From: Mansonella perstans
Taxonomy: Eukaryota; Nematoda; Chromadorea; Rhabditida; Onchocercidae
Reading direction: 5' to 3'
DNA: 64,000 nucleotides
Assembly: GCA_037074765.1 (NCBI GenBank)
Contig: JBAMDO010000014.1
Span: 1 to 64,000, forward strand
A program made the position numbers and the translations under genes. The notes under the pieces are model-generated. The model was not told the DNA's origin. It saw only the letters and a list, made by a program, of their open reading frames with translations, and did no database searches. This document shows positions 14,120 to 24,047 of this stretch, piece after piece. Within the stretch, counting starts at the first letter, position 1; every line of letters starts with the position of its first letter.

Positions 14120-16818
14120 TCATTTACGAATTTCCCTCCTCCACATTTGTTCAACAATTTCGTTATGTTGTCTGCCTACGGAATGTTCGTTCATCTGTTC
14201 ATCCCATATTCGGTTAGACGGACAGCATCCGAAAGAAAGTAGCCGTTTGATGGTCTTATTATGCATCTGCTCAATTCTGACGATGAATAAAATCGTTATG
14301 GTATTGATGCATATGGCAATTGGAAAACTGCTAATTTCCTGTAATCATATAGAAATATTACAGCGCAGTGACAGATTTTTGACAATAAATAAGAACCGAA
14401 ACAAAAAGCCAAAAAAGAATATAATGGCAATGAATGTATTATATTAAAACTGTTTTCTATGGCCTATGAAATGCCCAATGTTTGTTGTGATAAATAAACA
14501 GTGCGAAAGAAAAGTAGTCATTTTCGTAATGCGAAACATCGTTTCCTCCTGAACTTCATTACTAGTGGTTAAATACTTTGCACATTCATACGTATGATTG
14601 GAAAGTTTTTCAGATCTAATCGTAATTTCCAGTGACTATTTACTTTGAAAAGTGCGAAATGCAAAAGATCGGTGTCAGACATCTCTTGCAATATGAACAT
14701 TCCCGACAGATTTAGGAGAGAACTTGTGATATACATAATGGTTGCTATAAACATCGTCTTTGACGTTTTCATATTTTCCCGAATCTGATAACGCGATGAT
14801 AACGAGTCCATTGGTACTCGCATTTGAATTCTAAATTAAAAAACATTTCAATAATGCATCTTAATTGTAAGGAGAGAGCAGTGCTTTTGGTGACTGATGC
14901 ACAGTTATGAATTAAAGAAGTCATAAAGCTATCTACTGTCAAACACTGAATGAATCAAATTTAATTGGGTTATGTTTACACTCTTTCTATCTTCAATTCG
15001 GCATGTCGAATACGAAATTAAAATTATATTAAAACACTGCCGAATAGACAAGATAATGAAATAACAATAAAAGTCACAAAGAGATTCTCGTACCTACCAG
15101 GCTGCAATGAATGAAGAGCTTAAAAATCGCGTGCCAAGGCAAGCTTAATCTAATGACCCAAGAGAAAATTATGAAACTCTTTCGCCAACCTCGGATATAT
15201 TTGAAAAAAACACAGCTAGCTAACTTTTTGCAATCAAGAATGCATTACACAGGTCTTTACGCTCATTTGCCAGCACTGCTATTATTGCCTATGCAATTCT
15301 TCTCTTTCTTATATTTAAACCTCAACAAAAGACGACCTCCCATCTCACTTACTATTAACAAAGAATTGCCGAAGAACTGCGGAAGACAGTGACAACTATT
15401 ACCGAAGATACAGATTTGTTAGTAAAAATTGATCACATTGCTCGTCTATTATTATCGTCTTTGTTTTTGTTTATCAGTTTTACTATTATTAATTAGTCTC
15501 TGCCATTGATAAACGAATCAAATTTAGCTTTCCGGGTACGGCAACATTTCGTAAAAGAGAAAATTCTTATTCTAACATCAATTTTTTTTTGCTGACGATG
15601 CGTGTTGCGAGCAGCAAACAGAATAAAACAATCAATAACGGTATTTCCAATATCAATTTTAAGGAGAAAGCAGTGCTTTTGGTGACTGATGCACAGTAGC
15701 TTTTGTAAGTTTTCCGATTTTCGTAGAGTGCCAATACTATCTTCTTGATGCTCAGTGCTATTTCGAACCACTGAAAAAAAAATTTTTTTTCAAGTCCAGT
15801 TCACTGCTTTTAGGAGATTTCACAATTAAAAATTATTGCTCTATCCACTGATACTTTTTATAATTTTTTGATTCGTCTGATCTTATTCCAAAAATGAATA
15901 ATGTTTTACAAAACTTGTTCACTTCGTTGACTCAAATTGAAATTTAAAAATTTTACAATTTCATCACATATGTTTGGAAAATAAACCGTTAACGGCATAA
16001 AAGCAAGTGCAGTTGGATAATTCCATTTTTCATAGCGCTGATAGAACCACATAGCAATAAATCTCTCAACTGTAATCGCAATAAATGCGTACCGAAGACA
16101 TTTGATTGGTGCTGCTGCAAAAGCGGTCAAAACTGTACACCTAACAGAATCCTCCACGAAGGAGCACTGGTCCTAAAATTTTTTAACTTATACAGATGTT
16201 TGGAACTATATTTCAGTTCACTAATTTGTCCCATAATTTTGAAGCAGTTGCGCGGAAGACATAAAATAACCTCATAAGTTATCATGCGGTATATAAAAGT
16301 GGATGATCGAAAAATGATGCAAATTGATCGAAAAAGCAATAAAATCAGCAAATTAATCAATAACACTCTCAAATTTATATGGAAGATCTGAAAAACGAAA
16401 GTATGCGTCACTTCAGAAGCTTAATGTCGCTGATTTTGTTTGACAGCATGAATACAGTCGGTGGAAGTTCCAGAACTTTTGATAATTCGATCTAATAAAT
16501 CATTAATTAACACTTAGAACCATTCTAATCTAATGAGGAATCAATCATAAATTGACGCACATAAAAACGTTCGTTCAAGAATTTTAGCCGATTATAACCA
16601 ATTATAACCGGTTTTAGCTGATTATAACCGCATTACTACTTGCAACAAACTTTCTGGAAAGATTTCACCTTTCTGTTGATAATATTGATAGATGTATATA
16701 AATTAAGAGTAATTCCCGTGATACTAAGGATGAGGACGAAAAACTGCGTTGCTTGGAAAAAAAAATTCGTCTGTAAACGGTATGATTCAGCACAAACTTC
16801 TTCGTATGTTCTATTCAT
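14120..16818 (-). CDS. Seven-transmembrane chemoreceptor, Sra superfamily (Srab-like)
   Basis: Six exons, all phase-consistent: 16651-16818, 16271-16387, 15987-16172, 15577-15770, 14644-14830 and 14120-14338. They give 356 residues, a normal length for this family. Predicted membrane segments lie near residues 22-46, 61-82, 108-134, 147-175, 190-215, 247-269 and 289-305. Family landmarks include two cysteines before and at TM3 (98, 107), an ER pair after TM3 (131-132, in ITVERFIAMWF), YEKW, SYCASV before TM5, and LSSRYQIREN (232-241) before TM6. The C-terminal tail is cytosolic and charged. The start ATG directly follows TTTTGCAG-AAA, a good SL1 trans-splice acceptor. These receptors act in sensory cilia of chemosensory neurons. 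The gene looks intact. Assignment to Srab rather than Sra, Srb or Sre is by motif and less sure. Confidence 0.85.
14869..14905. repeat. Relic copy of receptor exon 4 sequence in intron 4
   Basis: 37 bp that match 15661-15697, inside the receptor's fourth exon, in the same orientation with one mismatch. Read on the minus strand it would encode a CASVTKSTALSL-like peptide with weak similarity continuing beyond. It has no usable splice pair. Confidence 0.8.
15359..15496 (+). pseudogene. Possible gene remnant with a C-terminal membrane segment
   Basis: A short + strand open frame (QRIAEELRKT to a TAG at 15494) sits in intron 4 of the minus-strand receptor. It ends in KIDHIARLLLSSLFLFISF, which looks like a membrane-spanning tail and loosely recalls the last transmembrane segment of Cys-loop channels. 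Upstream in-frame pieces near 15100-15200 are interrupted by stops. It may be a decayed fragment or chance. Confidence 0.15.
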
Positions 16819-18701
16819 TTTCTGCAAAAGAAAAATTACATCTGAATAAAACTAGAAATTGCGAATATTGTAGGATACGGAATCATGTTGGTAAATATTC
16901 GCAGCATAACAAATGATTATTTTTGGAGTTTTGGTAGAATGAAGTATTGAACGTGTACAAGAATAAAAATAGAGTCCTGTTAAAATATTACCAAAGTATA
17001 GCACTTTTAGTGAAAATGTTTGTCATATGTGAAATTGTTATGAATAATTCTGTGAATTCGAAAAGGCTGTCACACTGCAGTACATTAACGAAGAAAGGCA
17101 TATTTATGTGAAAGTGTTAAACTTCATTAAAAAGCAATTACATTTCGAATTGCTTCTTACTTTGATGATCTTGTTGTTGACCTTTTCAATTATTGCCGAA
17201 CATTTAAACAAATGATGGCAATGTAGGGTGGTATTACATCGAGATTTTCATTTGGATGAAATATGACAGAGCATTATCCCAGCTGCCGAATCGTAAGTTA
17301 ATTTTTTTAACAGATCCGATAAAAACTGGTGAAATTTTGTTGCTTATTCCTTTTTATATGGTTGCCACAGAAACATGGAATTTCAGCGTCTTAAGCTTTA
17401 GAATAAGAACGTCAAATGTCGTTTTCGAAATCAGATTAGAATTTTATCCTTCCTAACAAAAATTAATTAACTCTCATTTTTATATCCGTCTGCGAGAGCT
17501 CATTTATGTATTATATTTATTGCAACTTCATTTCGTATTCATTTATCTTAAACGATCAATCAGTTAGCAAGGCAAAGAAAGAGATTTTTTTCGCTAATAT
17601 TTCACTAAGTTTGATTGGGTAATAACAAATATGTGAATTGGATTTCAACTAAATTTCATAGTAAATTCCTTTTTGTCATTGGTGTCTTCATGGACATTTA
17701 GAAAAGCTCTCACAAAAAAAAAATCTTGAGAAAAATTTCCGAAAATTCGTAAGAAAAGTGTTTATAAATTTTGAAAGAAATAAACTGTTTGCAGTCTTAG
17801 TAATTTTGAAATTGAATTTTCAGCGATTTGTCTATGCAAATAAGAATTCAATTTTCTTTCTAACTCAGTAACAATTGCTTCAGAAGTACTCACGCTATTA
17901 TTTTCGTTAGTAATGTCTCCTGCCCTTAAATTGCTAATGGTCGTGTCTCAACCAACATCTTTTGTGGTTAATATAAATTAATGGGCAAAGAACTAACTTG
18001 GAAAAAATATTGTTGAATTTTTATTTTATTATTGAAGGTGTGTAGCGGATAGAAAATTTATCACCATCATATTAGGATTCCTAACTGTTTTTTACATAAA
18101 CAGTCAAATTTTTTTACACATAAGAAAATTAATTCACCACGGTATGTTTGTAATAACCATAACATATCTCAGTAACCGTGATATATTAAATTAATTTCAT
18201 AGTTTCCTGTCAAACAGACTGATTTAGCAAATGAATAAAGTTAATGAGAATGCCATGGCTGTTGAACTAACTGAGAATAAACAAAATTATGGACTATTGA
18301 AAAACGAAATTATAAACTATTGAAAAAAATTATGGACTATTGAAAAAAAAACATTATAGCACTGAAAATGTTATAAATTCATAATGAAATTGAAATAAAA
18401 AACATAATGATGAGTGCTCCTAAAAAGATCAAATAAATTGTAAAGGGTTACGAATAACTTACAAAGAAAATAAATTAATGTAATTTTGAATTTAGCATTT
18501 CTGAAGTTGTTTTCTACAATTTGTTTTCATGTTCACGGAAAATTTTTCAGCTATCGAGAACGTGTAGAAGCATTTTAAATGTGAAATATAGGCCCAAATC
18601 GCCAGCAGTTCGCTTACTAACCAAAGCAGTTGCATTTAATCAAATTAACCCGGAATATTAAAGAAATTTCCAAATTTGAACAAAAAATAAAAAGGAGCTA
18701 T
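16819..18701. other. Intergenic, nothing recognised
   Basis: AT-rich DNA with small A and T runs. No exon, repeat family or RNA gene is supported. Confidence 0.5.
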
Positions 18702-19633
18702 GTGTCGCGAATTTCATAACGCGAAACTTCCAATAGGTCAGAAAATCAAATTGTAAAATGAATTTGTTAATGTCTTTACGAGCCATCTAATTAATTTTAT
18801 AATGTTTAGATTTATTTCCATGTTTTTTGTTGTCATCTTTGTATTCATACAAAGATAATGCTTTATTATCAACAACCTAAGATATCTATCTACAACAAAG
18901 GATTTGTACCGTAAGCTAACAAGGAGCAGCTACTGCGCTACCCTACCAAACAAGGGGGCCACTATATTAAGCAGTTAATTCCCTCTCTTCACCCACTATA
19001 AACTGTCAATCTTTCCATCAATAGCATCTTTTGTTTATTCATTCTACAAGTGGTTTAGTATCGCTTCAAAGACGCCGCTGTAAATCTCCTCTTTTATCAT
19101 TTTGTCCTTAAGACCTTTGTCTTAAGCCATTAATCCCGCCTCTTCTGCGACTATATATAGAATGTCGGTCTTCCAACTGGACATTTATGTGTTTGTTCAC
19201 TAACTAACTAATATATGTCCTTATCCAAATTTTCTAAGAAAGGTTTAATTACCCAATGTTGAGGCTTTACATCACAACAACATCAATTACGATTCGATCC
19301 CAAAAAACGTAACCCAAAAAACTTTCCCGGCAATACTTTTGGTGCTACGACCCGGGAACATGTCGGACAGCCTTATTGTCATCATAGAACCGGTACCACA
19401 GAAGTTGGGACCTCATCAAAATTCCTTTGTTGTAAATAGATATCTGAGGTTGCTGGTAATAAAGCATTATCTTTGTATGAATACAAAGATTGTGAATTTA
19501 AATGACAACAAAGACATGGAAAGAAATCTAAACATTATAAAATTAATTTAATGACTCGTAAAGACATTAACATTCATTTTACAATTTGGTTTATTGACCT
19601 ATTGGAAGTTTCGCGTTATGAAATTCGCGACAC
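18702..19633. mobile_element. Foldback element with ~200-bp terminal inverted repeats
   Basis: The left arm 18702-18901 and the right arm 19424-19633 are imperfect inverted copies over about 200 bp. They begin and end with GTGTCGCGAATTTCATAACG and its complement. Each arm contains a 22-bp palindrome built on ATCTTTGTAT/ATACAAAGAT. The unique centre of about 520 bp is less AT-rich than the surroundings. It contains a TATA-like CTATATATAG, an SL1-like sequence (19242-19263), and the phrase TGGTGCTACGACCCGGGA near 19338, which resembles a tRNA primer-binding region of BEL/Pao-type retroelements. No transposase or reverse transcriptase frame is present, so the element is non-autonomous. No target duplication is evident. 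Confidence 0.8.
19242..19263 (+). other. SL1 spliced-leader-like sequence
   Basis: GGTTTAATTACCCAA is followed by TGTTGAG. The nematode SL1 leader is GGTTTAATTACCCAAGTTTGAG, so 20 of 22 positions match. The next bases are not the GTAAAC donor of an SL RNA gene, so this is not a functional SL1 gene. It lies in the centre of the foldback element. Confidence 0.7.
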
Positions 19634-20341
19634 TTTGTGGAAAAAGTCATCCTTTATATCAGGAAACTGTGATGGAATATGGAATAAGTAGATTTCAAAT
19701 TTTTGAAAAGGAATTGAAAAATATGAAACACGATGAAATAATTTACGCTCCTAAATTTCAACTTTCAGTTGAATCAATAATTTTTCTGAATCTTTCAGTT
19801 TTGGAAAAAAAGCTGTGCTGAGTACATTCCGCAATTAAGAAATTCCAAACAGTTATTCATTCTGACTGTTCAGATCAACTATATGTATTATGATGCCATG
19901 AGAGGCATTCCAGCTAACTTACCAGTAGTGCAAATTTAGATATGTACCATATGATTCTTGAATGTTTAAGGAAAATTTCTGCAAACATTTTTCAAATATT
20001 TGCTAACTTAATGTCTCGTTCTGACTCTTGCAAAATCGAGTAATCTTTATATTATTCAATACTTCAAAAAATATATCACTACAAAATTCTAAGATTGATG
20101 CTGAATTGATTTTCAGTAGATCAACTCGTGATAGCTCAAATTTTGCACCAAGTGTCGGGAAAAACCGCAATAATTTTTCCCCCCAATATTTCAACTCGTA
20201 TAGTTTTTCTGATGTATTGGTTACAACTTTATAGCATATATTGATGGCAATATTTATTTCTCACGACTCTAGTCATTGCGTCTACAGTGATGGACAAAGA
20301 CCCGTCGTATGTTGTAAACCTTCCTAGCAAAGTACCATCTA
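19634..20341. other. Spacer between two mobile elements
   Basis: A + strand open frame continues out of the right arm of the foldback element (19594-19821) but shows no domain and is probably fortuitous. Nothing else is recognised. Confidence 0.4.
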
Positions 20342-20660
20342 TTGTAACGATTAAACTCATGCTCCTAGCCTATCAAAATATAATTCTTTTTCTATGTATT
20401 CATGAAAGTTGACTTAATTAGCCATCAACTGTCTATGACTATATTATAGATCTCTGTATAACTCCAAAGATCCAATCCTTTGCTCTAAATGTTGTCTGTG
20501 CATATAAATATAAAAGGGATGGAATCAAGCCAAGAGAATCATTATGCGTCTAAACCCAACGTATCCAGACTCCTTACCACTCCCCATACGATAATTTCAT
20601 GAATAAATAGAGAAAGAACTACAGTTTGATAGGCTAGGAACATGAGCTTAATCGTTACAG
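20342..20660. mobile_element. Short inverted-repeat element (MITE-like), 319 bp
   Basis: The left arm from 20342 (TTGTAACGATTAAACTCATG) and the right arm ending at 20660 are imperfect inverted copies over about 66 bp, including the block TAGCCTATCAAA and its complement. The element is flanked by TA on both sides (20340-20341 and 20661-20662), which suggests a Tc1/mariner-derived MITE. Because it also runs TG...CA with an internal ATATAAATATAAAAGGG promoter-like stretch, a small solo LTR is the alternative. It contains no ORF. Confidence 0.7.
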
Positions 20661-22026
20661 TACATGCTTTGTCTACTTCTTTGCTGAAAAGATTTACAAT
20701 GTACGATAATCGGAATGGGCGACTTCACCATTCCCCACACGAGAGTGGGCTGCATTTTAACTAATCACCTGTAAAAATCTTCCAATCCAAAGATAATTTT
20801 TAGTTTTCTCGAAAACTTGCTTCTTCGACACCAAACATATAAACTTGGATTCTTTTAGCGGTTAATTCTTCATGCCGGAAATTTCGTTTAATGCTGATAT
20901 CAAAGAGAAAAAAAAATTGGGAAAAGGAAATAGTCGCATTGCACAACCGAAATGTTGATCGTTACCAATTACTGCACTAGAATTTATTGCCCAACTTCAA
21001 TTTTATAAGCCAAAATTTTTTAATAAAGACCTTATCATGCATTTAAAAAAAATGCCAAGTAAAAAAACATCAAAGAAAAATGATTGCAAAATCTTTTACA
21101 AATGCAAATTTTACTGAGAGAAATGCTTAGGCTTCTTTCATGCGAAGAATGTCGGCAATTGTCGCATATACATCACTGCAATCAAGAAAGGAATGATTTA
21201 ACGTTGTTCATGAAATTAGCAGCGTAAATCTACAATAGTACACTACGATTTTCTTTATTTGATGAATATTATCCATTGTAGTGGAAAAAATTTATTACCT
21301 TAGCTTAGAGAAGGTTGAAGATAAAGTGTTGCTTGACACAGACACAAGGTCTTTGTTTATGGTTTATCGAAGACGGTATTAGTTTTCAGTGTATCTTTTC
21401 GTCTGTTATCCGTTCCTCTATTGTGTCTAGAATCCTAAATTCTGTTATTTGAGAATTAAATGTGACACTGTTAATGACGACATTGTTTCATTGTTCGATT
21501 CTTCTTAGAAAAGAAGAAATACTTTATTGTGCAGTTGGCAATTGATAGAACAATTGTGTTTTAAATTTCTTATCGAGAAATTTTTCTTTTTATTCATTTT
21601 TGATTTTAGTTTAATGTTAAAGTCGTTCTTTTCAAATCTTAATATATTCGAAATTTTTCGTTCCCTCGATTACCATGTTCTGGCGATTGGAATAAATTTT
21701 CGAGAAAGAAAAATTAAAGTAAAATCGGTACAACTGATAATGAAGCAGACCGAGGAAAACCAATACAATAAATAGCGGGTGGTATTAGTTTGTCAATTAG
21801 CGAAGGAAATCAGTTTAAGAAAGTTATCAATATCAGAAAAAAAATTGTATTGATGGAAATCACAATTGACCTCAACAGAAATTGGTAGCGAAAAAAAACC
21901 GATGGCAAAGAAAGTTGATGAGGCAAATAAATTCAATCATTAAGCTTAGCTTAATCAATATTTCAATGAAGTGCAAAAATAATTGGAACTTCGTGTCATT
22001 AAGTAGAAAATATTAATATCACATCA
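20661..22026. other. Intergenic, no supported gene
   Basis: AT-rich spacer. A minus-strand frame at 21130-21186 follows an acceptor-like TTGATTGCAG and ends in a stop, but no partner exon was found. Nothing else is recognised. Confidence 0.4.
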
Positions 22027-24047
22027 TCACATATTATTTAGTTGACTGTTCAAATAATCATTAGTGACTGGCACTACGGAAATCTGCTGATGACATTTGA
22101 TGTGCAGTAAATCAAATAGAGCTCTGCGAAAAGGTGGCAAAACGAAAACTGTGCATAAAGCTGTCGCTGGTATACGAATCTGTAATTAATAAAATTAATT
22201 TTTTTTCAGTTTAATTCTACATTTTAAACAATAAATAAGAAAAAACAGCAAAGTGATTAAATTGTACCTTTAAGATAATACGATTAATTCCCATTATAAC
22301 TTGCGGCATGCTTCGATCACGGCCCATGATTGTTGCAACTGTGATTGCTGTGCACAATTAATTAGAAAAAATTTGAAAAACGTTTTTTTCTTTCTTTTTT
22401 ATCCAGAACTTTTTATAATTAATCTTTTATTTGTAAAATTAGGTATTTAATTTTTTAAGAAAATAAAAACGGAAAAGTAACTGAATAATAGAATTTTTTC
22501 TGTCATATTTACAATAAGGTTTAATCAATAATAAATAAGTTAGCTGATAGAATTATTTAGCTACATATATTGTTGTAATTAAATTATCGTGACTTATGAT
22601 CAAACTTTTGCTTCATTTATTAATTATCTTTGAAAGATTTTATAATTTGAATTAAGAAACAAAGGAGGAAAAAGAATTAGAAATAACTAATTTTTCTTTT
22701 ATTTCAAAAAAGAGCCCCAATTTGATGAAGCATTTTCATTATTGCTGACAAAGATTATTGAATTTATTGTTGTCATAACTTGCTTTGAATTGAAATATCC
22801 ATTAATGTAATCGGTATGAAATAAAAAATGAGCGGTTTAAGAGCTCGGTTCAATTGCACATTTTGCCGAAATAATTTATGTTCACAAGCGCTGTAAACTG
22901 CCTAAAATAGCAATTAGGATATTTTTCATTTTTCGGTAAACGAATTTTCAAAATCTGTCCAAATAATTTTTCTATTCTATTGTTAGAAGAAAAAAAACGA
23001 AAGCACTTAATTAAGCGAGTACTTAATTTTCGTTTCAAAATGCAAAAGAAAGGAAGAAAAAGATAAAATTATTTAACTTAGTTGAAAATAATTAAAGAAT
23101 AATAATACTCGAGCATAACTTACAATGCCAATTATTATGAACGAGCTAAGATAAAAAAAGCATACAATCGAAAAATAAATCATTGAAGTAATTTTGTGAA
23201 TTGTGGCAATATTAATATGTAATAAAATTGTAATTGGAATTGCAATTACTTGTGCAGAGAAATGAATAAAAATAAGCACTCGTAAACTGCTGAAACACAG
23301 TTTGTTTAAAGAAAAAGGGGAAAAAAGCAAAAGATTACATTTATTAATTAATATCATCAAATGGATATGAAAATGATCACATCTGTTTTTTAGATAAGAC
23401 AAGAAGCTAATTAGCATATTTATTAATTAGTTTAATATGAATAATACCAAATTTGGTGGGAAAAAAATTACACGTAGAAAAAGTCTGAGTTACCTCTTGT
23501 ATAAAATTTTTAGGATATTCATTTTAAGAGCGTAAATATTGTATATTTCAAGGATAGAGAAGAATAATATCAGACGTACCAATGTGAATGCTAGCAATCT
23601 GATATATATTAGAAGCCACTGAAAGCTGAAAAAAAGCAAAATTTTTTCATTTTATGTGTTTAATTTGAAAAAGAAACTTTGATCTAAATGTCTCCCTTTC
23701 CCTTTAATATATATATACATATTTAGAGTTAACATTTAGAAATAAAGTAGTTAATTATTCATTTGCTGTCGATCGATTTTACATAAATGTAGCAGATTTT
23801 TAAAATTTTTAATTTTGTTATTTTTTTTTCAAAATATTTGAAATACAATAAAAAAAATTTACTTCCAAAATTTGAAGGAACCAGGTGTTACTTGTAATGT
23901 AGCACCAGCAGCATTATTTGCAACATATGCAATTAATAAATTGATAGCATACCACTTAATGCTTACATTAGAAATTTTCCACAGAGCTAATAATATGACA
24001 GCAACAGCAATAATAACATCAAGGAAAAAAATATCATTTGTTGTCAT
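22027..24047 (-). CDS. Seven-transmembrane receptor, probably nematode chemoreceptor (model incomplete)
   Basis: Six exons recognised: 23863-24047, 23494-23625, 23124-23289, 22780-22901, 22268-22347 and 22027-22179 (stop). The product is about 279 residues. Hydrophobic segments in order are FFLDVIIAVAVILLALW, the block after IKWYAINLL, a long TM3 region (WLLIYIRLLAFTLVRLILFF), VLIFIHFSAQVIAIPITILL, YFSIVCFFYLSSFIIIGI, LKPLIFYFIPITLM, and a last segment ending RIPATALCTVFVLPPFRRAL. Junctions 1-2, 2-3, 3-4 and 5-6 are in phase. Junction 4-5 is off by one base: exon 4 ends in phase 2 but exon 5 needs phase 1. Either a small exon between 22348 and 22779 was missed or the gene carries a frameshift. 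It is shorter than typical (~330 aa). I cannot name the family with confidence. Confidence 0.65.

Noticed and set aside
17256..17456. 66-codon + strand frame
   Set aside because: No domain, no neighbouring exons and no conserved motif; within chance length for this many kilobases.
19242..19263. Functional SL1 RNA gene
   Set aside because: The leader has two changes and is not followed by the required GT donor and Sm-site arrangement; it is kept only as an SL1-like relic.
21130..21186. Mini-exon-like frame on the minus strand after TTGATTGCAG, ending in a stop
   Set aside because: No partner exon in phase was found upstream in the next kilobase, and the peptide is too short to identify.
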